Position numbers and translations under genes: made by a program. Positions 44,094 through 52,628 of a stretch of DNA of 64,000 nucleotides are shown here, piece after piece. Location: the NCBI RefSeq assembly GCF_018861315.1, contig NZ_JAHLDL010000012.1, positions 1-64,000 of the forward strand, read 5' to 3'. Below the pieces are notes generated by a model. It worked only from the letters and a program-made list of their open reading frames with translations, was not told the DNA's origin and ran no database searches. This stretch comes from Clostridium bowmanii (GTDB taxonomy: Bacteria > Bacillota > Clostridia > Clostridiales > Clostridiaceae). Each line of letters begins with the position of its first letter. The stretch's first letter is position 1.

Positions 44094-45083
44094 ATGAAAG
44101 GAAAAGTTCTTAAGTTACTTAAGGAAAGTGGAAATGAGTTTGTATCAGGTCAAAGGATTAGTGAAGAACTAGGGGTTAGTCGTACTGCCATATGGAAATA
44201 CATAAATATAATCAAAGAGGATGGCTATGAAGTTGAAGCAATTTCAAGAAAAGGCTATAGAATAATATCCTCACCAGATATACTTACCTTTGAGGAAATT
44301 AAAGACTATCTAAGTACAGAGTACATAGGTAAAAATTTGATATACTGCGATTCTATAGGCTCAACTAATTCAAAAGCCAAAGAATTAGCAGAGGGTGGAG
44401 AGCAGCATGGCACGGTTATACTAAGTGAAGAACAAACCCAAGGACGTGGGAGGCTGGGCCGAAATTGGGTATCTCCTAAATATAAGGGCATATGGATGTC
44501 AATAATACTTAGGCCCAATATAATTACAGAAAACATATCTCAAATAACATTACTTGGAGCAGCAGCTGTTCAAAAGGCTATTATGAAAATGGGTATTAAA
44601 ACAAGTATTAAGTGGCCTAATGATATAGTGCTTAATAGTAGAAAAGTTTGTGGAATATTAACAGAAATGAGCGGAGAGATAGATCATATTAATTACCTAA
44701 TTATGGGGATTGGTATTAATGTGAACTTGGATGAAAAAGATATACCAATGGATCTAAAAGACGTTGCCACTTCACTTTTCGCAGAGAGTGGAAAACATAT
44801 TGATAGGAAGATTTTAATTGCTAATGTATTAAACAGTTTTGAAGAATTATATAGCGCTTTTGTGCGAAATGGAAATATAAAAGAAACTATAGGTATTTGT
44901 AGGAAAAACTCCATACTTATAGGAAAAGAAATCCAATTAATTAATAGAGGAAAAATAACAACAGTTAAAGCAATAGATATAAGTGATACTGGTGAATTAG
45001 TTATAGAAAATGCACAAGGAATGATAGAACATATTGTTTCAGGGGAGGTTTCTATAAGAGGAATATATGGATATGGTCAATAA
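44094..45083 (+). CDS. birA: biotin--protein ligase / biotin operon repressor
   Basis: Attaches biotin to carboxylase subunits and, through its N-terminal winged helix (residues 1-65, GQRISEELGVSRTAIWKYIN), probably represses biotin genes. The catalytic loop is GRGRLGRNWVSP (about 117-128), followed by IKWPNDIVLNSRKVCGIL and the SH3-like C-terminus. 329 residues, the two-domain length. GAGGGTG precedes the ATG. Confidence 0.96.
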   Translation: MKGKVLKLLKESGNEFVSGQRISEELGVSRTAIWKYINIIKEDGYEVEAISRKGYRIISSPDILTFEEIKDYLSTEYIGKNLIYCDSIGSTNSKAKELAEGGEQHGTVILSEEQTQGRGRLGRNWVSPKYKGIWMSIILRPNIITENISQITLLGAAAVQKAIMKMGIKTSIKWPNDIVLNSRKVCGILTEMSGEIDHINYLIMGIGINVNLDEKDIPMDLKDVATSLFAESGKHIDRKILIANVLNSFEELYSAFVRNGNIKETIGICRKNSILIGKEIQLINRGKITTVKAIDISDTGELVIENAQGMIEHIVSGEVSIRGIYGYGQ

Positions 45084-45229
45084 GAAAAAATTATTCATTT
45101 TAAATAAAATTATTAGTACACTATAAAAATACCTAAGTTTAAAATATACTTAAAATCTATGTTTTTATATAGACATAGTAGCTTGATTAAAGGTATAATA
45201 TTATTATTAAGTTTGAAAGGAGAATGTTT

Positions 45230-45472
45230 ATGGAAGAAAATAAAATTATATCAATGATGGACGAAGATGGAGAAAAGGTTGATTTTGAATTAGTTGAAAT
45301 TATTGAATTAGATGAAAATAAATATGCTTTATTAGCTCCTATAGGAGAGGAAGAGGATGCTTTCGTCTACAAGATAGAAACAGTAGAGGGCAAAGATCAA
45401 TATATTGCAGTAGAAGATGAAGAAGAATTTGAAAGAGTATTAGAAGAATACGAATCAACTTTTGATGAATAA
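45230..45472 (+). CDS. DUF1292 domain protein (copy 2)
   Basis: 80-residue strongly acidic protein (MEENKIISMMDEDGEKVDFE, then EEDAFVYKI and a run of Glu near the end). AAAGGAG at 45216-45222 fixes the ATG at 45230. Related to the protein at 41567. A CCTAAGTTTA motif, also present in the leader of that gene, lies about 95 nt upstream. Confidence 0.85.
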   Translation: MEENKIISMMDEDGEKVDFELVEIIELDENKYALLAPIGEEEDAFVYKIETVEGKDQYIAVEDEEEFERVLEEYESTFDE

Positions 45473-45490
45473 ATAACATAGCCAATAATT

Positions 45491-45532
45491 AATATAGCCA
45501 ATAGACCGTAAAGGTTTATTGGCTATATTATT
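45491..45532 (+). terminator. terminator of the second DUF1292 gene
   Basis: AATATAGCCAATA..ACC pairs with GGT..TATTGGCTATATT (45491-45529), followed by ATTAT. Confidence 0.75.
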
Positions 45533-45644
45533 ATAAATGTTTTGTTTTAGGATAAAATAGAGATAGGCACATGTAATAGATTAAAATACTGACTTATGAT
45601 TTATTTCAATGTGACTTTATTGCATGGGAGGAAAAATTTTAAAT

Positions 45645-46145
45645 ATGGGAAAAATTAATATAATAGATATTGATATGCAAGCACTTATAGAAACAATTTC
45701 ACATGAAGATGATAATTTAGGGAAAAGTTTTTTAGACACACATACTGGTGAGGTTATATATATTCCTACAGAAGTGAGTGAAGCCTTAGAAAATGGGAAT
45801 TTAAAAGACGAGACTTTCGATACTTGGCTTAAAGAATTTGTTATGGTAGCCATACTTATTAGTGAAGATGAGGTTAACAGATATTTGAGTACACCTCTTA
45901 TAGATGAAGATTTTTATATAAGTGCAATGAAGAAATATGTTAATAATATAGTTAATAATTCAGATTTAAAACAAGAATTACAAAAGGCTTTAAATAGTAA
46001 AGATCCCGTAAAGAAATTCAAACACGTTTTAATGGATAAAGAAAATAAAACTGAAGATTGGTATAAGTATGAAGATAGTTCTATAGCTGAATTTGCCAGA
46101 AATTGGTTAAAATCAAATGGAATTGAGCTTAAGTATTTAAATTAA
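45645..46145 (+). CDS. UPF0158 family protein
   Basis: 166 residues: the LGKSFLDTHTGEVIYIP block (about 27-43) and the acidic C-terminal half with WYKYEDSSIAEFARNWL match UPF0158, a family of unknown function. The frame opens at 45624 inside a GGGAGG box, so the ATG at 45645 is preferred although spacing is long (13 nt). Confidence 0.75.
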   Translation: MGKINIIDIDMQALIETISHEDDNLGKSFLDTHTGEVIYIPTEVSEALENGNLKDETFDTWLKEFVMVAILISEDEVNRYLSTPLIDEDFYISAMKKYVNNIVNNSDLKQELQKALNSKDPVKKFKHVLMDKENKTEDWYKYEDSSIAEFARNWLKSNGIELKYLN

Positions 46146-46290
46146 ATCAGAAAAAACAGCCAATTTATTGTTTCTTCTTAAACCATACCCTTTTGAAATA
46201 ATTAAGCTTAGTGTGATATAATTAATTCATATAAAATGTTGGTTTTATGAATTTTTAAAACTAAATATGGTTTAAATTATAATAATAGGA

Positions 46291-46866
46291 GTGAGAATTA
46301 TTGAAAATGAATTTTATGATAGGATCCGAGAAAATCCAGTAATTGCAGCAGTAAACAATTTAAAAAAGTTAGAAAAAGCTATAAAATCTCCTTGCGAAAT
46401 TATTTTCTTGCTTACAGGAGATATTTTCAATTTACAAGAACTTGTTAATCATGTAAAGGCAAGTGGTAAGAGTGTATTTGTGCATTTGGATCTAATTGAA
46501 GGGTTTTCAAGAAATGTATGTGCACTAAAATATATTAATGAAATTATTGTGCCAAATGGAATTATTACTACTAAAAGTAGTCTTATTAGAACTGCAAAGG
46601 AAATGGGGTTATTTTCTATACAGAGGCTTTTTATGTTAGATGCATTATCATTACAGAGTGGTATAAATTCTATTAAAACCATAAGACCTGATGCAGTAGA
46701 AATATTACCTGGAATTATGCCAAGGGTAACGAAAACAATTAGCACGGAAGTAAATATTCCTATAATTACTGGTGGGCTAATTTCAGACAAAGAAGACGTG
46801 ATTGCTAGTATTAAGGCAGGGGCAGTTGGTATTTCAACAAGCAAAGAGGAAATATGGTATATGTAA
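46291..46866 (+). CDS. glpP: glycerol-3-phosphate responsive antiterminator
   Basis: Binds glycerol 3-phosphate and nascent glp mRNA to prevent termination in Bacillus. The 191 residue TIM-barrel-like protein has ENPVIAAVNNLKKLEKA, GKSVFVHLDLIEGFSRN, IITTKSSLIRTAKEMGL, PDAVEILPGIMP and IITGGLISDKEDV. Start is uncertain: the GTG at 46291 overlaps AGGAG and is unlikely. No ATG or TTG in frame precedes the conserved ENP block. An ATT at 46297 or 46300, 5-8 nt from AGGAG, may be the real start. No glp genes are beside it. Confidence 0.9.
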   Translation: MRIIENEFYDRIRENPVIAAVNNLKKLEKAIKSPCEIIFLLTGDIFNLQELVNHVKASGKSVFVHLDLIEGFSRNVCALKYINEIIVPNGIITTKSSLIRTAKEMGLFSIQRLFMLDALSLQSGINSIKTIRPDAVEILPGIMPRVTKTISTEVNIPIITGGLISDKEDVIASIKAGAVGISTSKEEIWYM

Positions 46867-46930
46867 TCATGCATATATTAGCTTATTATTAATTATAATA
46901 GAATATGAAAAATTTGTTGGAGGTACATAC

Positions 46931-47635
46931 ATGTTAGCATATGAAGTAGCAATAAGGCTCGCTCTTGCAGTTGTAGTTGGTGGCTTGATTGGATATGAGA
47001 GGGAAGCTAAAAATAGACCAGCTGGTTTTAGGACGCATATTCTAGTATGTTTAGGTGCAGCCATTACCTCGATGATTCAATTATATTCTATTCAAGATAC
47101 AACCAATATAATACTGCAGCATCCGGAACTTCAGAATGCTATAAAAGCAGATATTGGAAGGCTAGGGGCACAAGTTATAACGGGAGTAGGATTTTTAGGC
47201 GCAGGGACTATTATGCATGAAAAGGGGTCAGTAAAGGGACTCACTACTGCAGCAAGTATATGGACAGTGGCATGTATAGGACTTGCAGTTGGTCTGGGTT
47301 ATTACACTTTAACTATACTATCAACTATATGTGTTTTTATAGTATTGGTATTTTTTAAGACTTTTGAAGCTAAACTTTTTAAAAACACTAATGTGCTTAA
47401 AATAGAAATTCAATATGGAAACAAGAAAAATATGGTGGAAAAATTAGAACAATATTTTGACGGTATGGGCATAAAAGTTAAGACAATAGATTTCTCTATT
47501 GATGATGAAGAGGAAAATCCAGATTATAGCACAGCAATATATACGATTATAGCACCAAGACATATTAAGAGCAATAGAATTGTACAGAGATTGTGCACCT
47601 TTGAAGAAATATACAAAGCCAATATAGTAGAATAA
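46931..47635 (+). CDS. MgtC/SapB family membrane protein
   Basis: 234 residues. Four or five helices carry the family motifs LGGLIGYEREAKNRPAGFRT-type (seen as VVGGLIGYEREA and RPAGFRTHILVCLGAA) and GVGFLGAGTIM, then a cytoplasmic C-terminal ACT-like domain from about 160. MgtC proteins act in Mg2+ limitation or phosphate control. TGGAGG fixes the ATG at 46931; the frame itself extends back into glpP. Confidence 0.9.
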   Translation: MLAYEVAIRLALAVVVGGLIGYEREAKNRPAGFRTHILVCLGAAITSMIQLYSIQDTTNIILQHPELQNAIKADIGRLGAQVITGVGFLGAGTIMHEKGSVKGLTTAASIWTVACIGLAVGLGYYTLTILSTICVFIVLVFFKTFEAKLFKNTNVLKIEIQYGNKKNMVEKLEQYFDGMGIKVKTIDFSIDDEEENPDYSTAIYTIIAPRHIKSNRIVQRLCTFEEIYKANIVE

Positions 47636-47656
47636 AAACAAGAATTAGAAATTTGG

Positions 47657-47740
47657 TTATTTAGACATTATATATATTAGAAATACCTCAACTAACAAGA
47701 TAAAAATTAATGCATAAAGCAATTTTTTGAATTTATTCAT
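47657..47740 (-). CDS. putative 27-residue single-helix membrane peptide
   Basis: MNKFKKLLYALIFILLVEVF..IMSK: a basic start, a strongly hydrophobic helix and a short polar end. GGGGTGAT stands 5 nt before the ATG. The layout is typical of small membrane peptides, but no family is recognised and no partner is evident. Confidence 0.5.
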   Translation of the reverse strand: MNKFKKLLYALIFILLVEVFLIYIMSK

Positions 47741-47826
47741 AATTATCACCCCATTTTATATTGTATGTTAAGGGGGGGGATAAAATTATTAAACTTAAAA
47801 AAATATGAATAAGAAGTAACAAAATA

Positions 47827-47858
47827 AAGAGAGCCCTTATTAATAAGGACTCTCTTTT
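47827..47858 (-). terminator. terminator of the DEAD-box helicase gene
   Basis: AAGAGAGCCCTTATT pairs with AATAAGGACTCTCTT with one mismatch; it lies 13 nt after the helicase stop. Confidence 0.75.
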
Positions 47859-47870
47859 GAGTTAATAAAT

Positions 47871-49451
47871 CTATCTTCTAGATTTAGCAACCTCAATATT
47901 TACTTTTCTACTATTTAACTTCTTACCAGAACTATTATTTAAAATAGAATCAACTAAGTTTGAAGGTACATCTAAAAATGAGAATTTATCTAAAATATCG
48001 ATACGGCCAAGTTCATTTTTATTAATATTAGCTGTTTCGCATAAGAAAGATATAATATCTTTAGTCATAACATCATCCATTCTTCCAATAGAAAGGAATA
48101 GTCTAACAGTATCATTTGTCGTTGTTGTAGAATCATCTGCATAGTTATAGTTAACTTCTTTATCGAAAATAATTTTTATAAGAGAAGCGGCTACATCTTC
48201 AGCACCAAATTCACTTATAAGTTTTTTTCCAAGTGGAAGGAAGTTTTCATATAAATTTTCGTCTAAAACTAATTTTATAGAATCTAGAATAGTTTCTGAT
48301 TTAGCAGCAAAAACATCTATTATAGTAGGAACAGTTTTTTTAGTGATTACACTTTTAGTATCACGTTCAATCTGTCTTATAGCAGAAGCTTCTCGTCTTG
48401 TAATAAGACTGTAAGCTGTACCTTCTTTACCTGCTCTAGCAGTTCTTCCTATTCTATGTATATATGATTCACTATCTTGTGGTAAGTCATAGTTTATTAC
48501 ATGAGTAACATCTTCTACGTCAATTCCTCTTGCAGCTACATCAGTTGCAATTAAGAAATTTAAATTACCATCTTTGAATTTTTTTAGAGTGTTCATTCTT
48601 TGACTTTGTTTCATATCTCCGTGCATACCTTCTACAGTATAACCTCTAGGTTGTAATCCTTCTACTAGCTCATCTACACCCTTTTTAGTTTTACAGAATA
48701 GTATAGCAGTCTTGGGAGCATCAACATCAAGAATTCTGCAAAGTGATTCAAATTTATTTTTTGGATTTACTTCGTAATAATATTGCTCGATTTTAGAAAC
48801 CGTTAGTGATTTCTTTTCAATTGCAATAATCTTCGTTTCAGGATGCATATATTTCTTTGACAATACTTTAATAGCTCTTGGCATAGTAGCTGAGAAAAGT
48901 AAAGTCTGTCTATCTTCACTTAAATTACTTATAATACTTTCAATATCTTCAATAAAACCCATGTTTAGCATTTCATCAGCTTCATCTAAAACAAGAAATT
49001 TTGCATTTGCAAGTTTTAGTGTACCTTTTCTAATATGATCTAAAAGTCTTCCTGGAGTTCCAACTACAATATCCACGCCTCTTTTTAAAGCAGAGATTTG
49101 TCTATCAATAGATTGGCCACCATAAATTGGCAATATTTTTATTCTTTCATGCTTTGCAATGCGTTGAAGTTCTTCTGCAACTTGCACAGCAAGTTCTCTT
49201 GTTGGAGATAATATTATTGCTTGAACTTTTCCGTTTGATTTTTCCATCATACTTAAAATAGGTGCTCCAAAGGCTAATGTTTTACCAGTTCCTGTTTGAG
49301 CCTGACCTATAATATCAAAGCCTTCTAGTACTACTGGAATAGCTTTCTGTTGAATGTCAGATGGGTATTCAAATTTCAAATCTGTTATAGCTTGCATTAC
49401 TGAGTCATTTAGTCCTAGTTCATCAAATCTTAATTTTTCAATTTTATTCAT
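47871..49451 (-). CDS. DEAD-box RNA helicase with DbpA-type RNA-binding domain
   Basis: 526 residues. Helicase core motifs: AQTGTGKTLAFG (I), PTRELAVQV (Ia), VLDEADEML (II), LLFSATMP (III), HRIGRTARAG (VI), plus the Q-motif upstream. After residue 440 a DbpA-like RRM follows (RLFLSIGRMDDVMTKDIISF). This architecture is the CshA/DbpA type that remodels rRNA or mRNA, often cold-induced. Monocistronic. Confidence 0.95.
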   Translation of the reverse strand: MNKIEKLRFDELGLNDSVMQAITDLKFEYPSDIQQKAIPVVLEGFDIIGQAQTGTGKTLAFGAPILSMMEKSNGKVQAIILSPTRELAVQVAEELQRIAKHERIKILPIYGGQSIDRQISALKRGVDIVVGTPGRLLDHIRKGTLKLANAKFLVLDEADEMLNMGFIEDIESIISNLSEDRQTLLFSATMPRAIKVLSKKYMHPETKIIAIEKKSLTVSKIEQYYYEVNPKNKFESLCRILDVDAPKTAILFCKTKKGVDELVEGLQPRGYTVEGMHGDMKQSQRMNTLKKFKDGNLNFLIATDVAARGIDVEDVTHVINYDLPQDSESYIHRIGRTARAGKEGTAYSLITRREASAIRQIERDTKSVITKKTVPTIIDVFAAKSETILDSIKLVLDENLYENFLPLGKKLISEFGAEDVAASLIKIIFDKEVNYNYADDSTTTTNDTVRLFLSIGRMDDVMTKDIISFLCETANINKNELGRIDILDKFSFLDVPSNLVDSILNNSSGKKLNSRKVNIEVAKSRR

Positions 49452-49562
49452 TAATTTTTTTCCTCTTTCTTCTTATAAAGTATCAAATACATCTCATATT
49501 AAAGTATATACAGAATAACAAATATTAAACTAAAAAAGCAAAATTAAATTGCTTTTCTACAA

Positions 49563-50087
49563 TTATTTAAAAAAATTCCTCAAAATTGAGTTCTTTTCAA
49601 TAACATAAATAAGAGGTAATCCAATTCCATAACAGCAGACAAATTCTCCCCATGCAACTTGTAACATACAAAGTAAAAGGGGCATGTCTTTAAAATATAA
49701 AAGCTTTAACAGTATGCCTATAACAATGGCATTAACTACTACAGCCGGTAATGGAGCAAGTATTCTTTTGAATTTAAGTTTGCTTTTACCAATATAGTAA
49801 GTTGAAATCGCGGCTATAAATGTTGCAAGGGAACCGAAAATCATATCCATAATACCTAGTGGACTTATGATATTAGAAACTATACAACCTATTACTAGCC
49901 CTGGAATTGAAAAAGATGCAAAGTAAGGTAGGATAGTAAGTCCTTCAGCAATACGATATTGAACAACTCCAAAGCTGAAAAACGACAAGCTTAGAGTTAA
50001 AGCTGCATAAATAGCAGCCACCATTGCTGCAAAAACAATTCTTCTTATTTTTACAGAGATAGTTCCTTCATTTAATTTAATATTCAT
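49563..50087 (-). CDS. queT: QueT family queuosine-precursor transporter (ECF S component)
   Basis: 174 residues with about five helices. The family features are RRIVFAAMVAAIYAALTLSL near the N-terminus, VQYRIAEGLTILPYF (about 43-57), the ISPLGIMDMIFGSLATF block and the C-terminal WGEFVCCYGIGLPLIYVIEK stretch. It would bind preQ1 or a related queuine precursor and use a shared ECF module. A preQ1-I riboswitch covers its ribosome binding site, which supports the assignment. Confidence 0.92.
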   Translation of the reverse strand: MNIKLNEGTISVKIRRIVFAAMVAAIYAALTLSLSFFSFGVVQYRIAEGLTILPYFASFSIPGLVIGCIVSNIISPLGIMDMIFGSLATFIAAISTYYIGKSKLKFKRILAPLPAVVVNAIVIGILLKLLYFKDMPLLLCMLQVAWGEFVCCYGIGLPLIYVIEKNSILRNFFK

Positions 50088-50094
50088 TTTTGTG

Positions 50095-50137
50095 CCTCCA
50101 TAGTTTTGTTTTGAGACAGGATGGTTACGAACTGTCT
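50095..50137 (-). promoter_or_regulatory. preQ1-I riboswitch upstream of queT
   Basis: On the minus strand AGACAG pairs with CTGTCT around the loop TTCGTAACCATC, followed by an A-rich tail CAAAACAAAACT and ATGGAGG. The loop CCAT can pair with the ATGG of the tail to give the H-type pseudoknot of class I preQ1 aptamers. That pairing takes in the start of the GGAGG ribosome binding site. It strongly resembles the known Thermoanaerobacter aptamer in layout. Control is probably at translation. Confidence 0.82.
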
Positions 50138-50432
50138 ATACGTATTCGACCCGAATTTTAATTGTACTATATAATTCAGTATTAGTCAAATGAAAATATA
50201 CTATTGTATAGGGAATTAACTCTAGTTTTAAATTGTTATAAGTGATATTGTCGCTAGATTTACTAAAGTCATGGTAGTAGACTTACTATTAAGAGAAGTA
50301 TAGCAATGAAATAATAAATATTTATTACAAACAAATGGTAATAGGAAATTGAATAAGAAAATAGTCTAAAATCGTTATAAGTATGATATAGTTAATCTAT
50401 ATATATTTATTTTTTGAGTAAAGGAGAAAATA
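50138..50432. other. intergenic region between queT and the M16 peptidase
   Basis: AT-rich; the only clear element is a TATGATATA-type box near 50382 that may be the -10 of the peptidase promoter. No gene seen. Confidence 0.3.
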
Positions 50433-51683
50433 ATGAATAAAGAAATTTTTAATACCAAGCAAACACAATTAAGTAATGGAATTAAACTTATTACTATTAA
50501 AAAGGATAGTCAAATTTCAGCGGTTCATGCTGGAATAAATATAGGTTCGCTTTATGAAGAAAAAAATGAAAAGGGGATAGCCCATTTTATAGAGCATATG
50601 CTTTTTAAAGGAACGGTTAGCAGAACTAATGAAAAACTAAATAGCGAACTGGAAAATTTAGGTGGAGAATATAATGCGTATACGGATTTCAATTGTACAG
50701 TGTATAGTGCTACAATTTTAAATGAAGAATTAGAGAATGTAGTAACACTTATGGGAGATATGATTTTAAGTTCAACTTTTCCAAAAGATGAAATTGAAAA
50801 AGAAAGGGGAGTTATACTAGCTGAAATCAGAACAATTAATGATGATATTGAGGACTTAAGCTTTAAGAGAGTTAATGAAGTTGCATTCAAATACAGTCCT
50901 CTTAGGGAAGATACTATTGGTAATGAAAAAATAATAAAAAAAGTTGCAAGAAAACAGCTTGTTGATTTTTATAATAAATATTACGTACCTAATAATTGTT
51001 TTATATCTATTGTATCTCCACTTGAACATGAGGTCATAATAAATATGGTAGAAAAGTATTTTGGAAATTGGAGTAAGAAAAGTTTTGAAAAGAAAAAGAT
51101 AATATATGAACACAACCAATTTGTAAAAGAAATTTCATATAAAAAAGAAATTGAGCAAAGTACCATACTTTATTTGTATACCTTCAATGGATTATCTAAG
51201 GATGAGGAACTAGCACTTAGAATATTAAATTATAAATTTGGAGAAAGTTCTAATTCTATATTATTTAGAGAGCTTCGTGAAGAAAGAGGATTGTCCTATG
51301 ATGTTTATACTCATTTAGATACTTCAAATAACGTTAAGACGCTATATATTTATACTTCGGTTGCAGAAGAAAATGTAGATGAAGCAATAGAAGTGATTGA
51401 TACAGCTATTAACAATATTGAAAGTAGAAAAATAGTTTTTGATGATAATACCATAGCCTTAATGAAAAAAATCTTGAAAACTGCTATAGCATCAACCTTA
51501 GAGGATTCTACGGATCTTGGAAATTATGTAATTCATCAGGCTATGGATGACGAAGACATATATCAATTTACTGAGGATATGGATAACATGAGCAATATTA
51601 AAAGCGAAGATCTATATAATGTTGCTAAAAAAGTATTGCAAAAGCCAACAATTCATATATTTTTACCGGAAAAGCGAGGTTAG
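50433..51683 (+). CDS. M16 family zinc metallopeptidase (insulinase/processing peptidase type)
   Basis: 416 residues. The inverted zinc motif HFIEH (51-55) is intact, with the third ligand region ERGVILAEI about 75 residues on. The C-terminal half holds the LREERGLSYDVYTH block (the R-Y substrate site). The short length fits bacterial one-copy M16 peptidases. AAAGGAG precedes the ATG. recX follows after two bases, so the two are co-translated. Confidence 0.92.
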   Translation: MNKEIFNTKQTQLSNGIKLITIKKDSQISAVHAGINIGSLYEEKNEKGIAHFIEHMLFKGTVSRTNEKLNSELENLGGEYNAYTDFNCTVYSATILNEELENVVTLMGDMILSSTFPKDEIEKERGVILAEIRTINDDIEDLSFKRVNEVAFKYSPLREDTIGNEKIIKKVARKQLVDFYNKYYVPNNCFISIVSPLEHEVIINMVEKYFGNWSKKSFEKKKIIYEHNQFVKEISYKKEIEQSTILYLYTFNGLSKDEELALRILNYKFGESSNSILFRELREERGLSYDVYTHLDTSNNVKTLYIYTSVAEENVDEAIEVIDTAINNIESRKIVFDDNTIALMKKILKTAIASTLEDSTDLGNYVIHQAMDDEDIYQFTEDMDNMSNIKSEDLYNVAKKVLQKPTIHIFLPEKRG

Positions 51684-51685
51684 TA

Positions 51686-52543
51686 TTGAATAGTATTATA
51701 ACAAAAATAGAAGTTCAAAAGAAAAATAAGCATAGAGTTAACATTTATATGGATGATGAATATGCCTTTGCTTGTGATGCGCAGCTTGTGTATATTCACA
51801 ATATAACAAAAGGCAAAACCATTGAAAAAGAGAGTTTACAAAATATAATTGATGAAGACAATTATATTAAGGGGAAAAATGTTGCACTTCATTTTTTGGA
51901 AAGAAGCTTTAAATCATCGAGGCAAGTGGTGGATAAATTAACAGCAAAAGAATTTGAGGTTAAAACCATAGATAGAGTAATTGAATTTTTAAAAGAGTAT
52001 GCATTTATTGATGATAGTAGATTTGTGGAATTATTTATAAAAGAAAAAATAAATTCCAGTGGTAAAAATAAAATAAAATTTACGCTGCTAAAAAAATTAC
52101 TTCCAAAAGAATTAATTCAGGAAGGTCTGGATAAAATAACCTTAGAGCAGCAGCTTGAAACAGCTTTGAAATTAGGTGAAAAAAGGATAGCAACATTATC
52201 TAAGAGTGAAAAAAATATTCAAAAACTTTATAAAAAAACTTCAGACTATTTAGTGCGAAGTGGTTATGATTATGCAATAGTAAATGAGGTTTTGGGTAAA
52301 ATAACTAAAGATATTAACAGTGAGGAAGCTAAAGAAATAGAGGAAACAGAAGATACGTATGAAGAAAACTATAATAAATTAAAGGAATTAGCGAGCAAAA
52401 GATACAACATATTAATTAAGTCTGAGTCTGAGAAAATTAAGCTATATAAAAAGCTAGGAGATTATCTTTTAAGGCGTGGTTTTAAATGGGATATAATCAA
52501 AAGAGTATTAAGAGATTTAATTAATGGTGTAGATGAGTTGTAG
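51686..52543 (+). CDS. recX: regulatory protein RecX
   Basis: Inhibits RecA filament growth. 285 residues made of three-helix repeats: ALHFLERSFKSSRQVVDKL, VIEFLKEYAFIDDSRFVEL and the later GDYLLRRGFKWDIIKRVLRD. The length suggests extra repeats beyond the three of short RecX proteins, as in many Firmicutes. The start is a TTG 2 nt past the peptidase stop, with GCGAGG upstream. Confidence 0.92.
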   Translation: MNSIITKIEVQKKNKHRVNIYMDDEYAFACDAQLVYIHNITKGKTIEKESLQNIIDEDNYIKGKNVALHFLERSFKSSRQVVDKLTAKEFEVKTIDRVIEFLKEYAFIDDSRFVELFIKEKINSSGKNKIKFTLLKKLLPKELIQEGLDKITLEQQLETALKLGEKRIATLSKSEKNIQKLYKKTSDYLVRSGYDYAIVNEVLGKITKDINSEEAKEIEETEDTYEENYNKLKELASKRYNILIKSESEKIKLYKKLGDYLLRRGFKWDIIKRVLRDLINGVDEL

Positions 52544-52548
52544 GTATA

Positions 52549-52597
52549 AAATCTTCTTTTAGATTCGTTAATATTTAAGCACCGCAGGGGAAGATTT
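52549..52597 (+). repeat. family D hairpin, copy 1
   Basis: AAATCTTC (52549-52556) pairs with GAAGATTT (52590-52597). The loop contains TCGTTAATATTT and CCGCAGGG. The copy at 60852 has the same loop blocks, but its stem is ATCTCC/GGAGAT, so one T-A pair has become C-G. It lies directly after the recX stop. Confidence 0.65.
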
Positions 52598-52628
52598 AAT
52601 TGCATAATTACGAAAGAGGGTGAAATGT

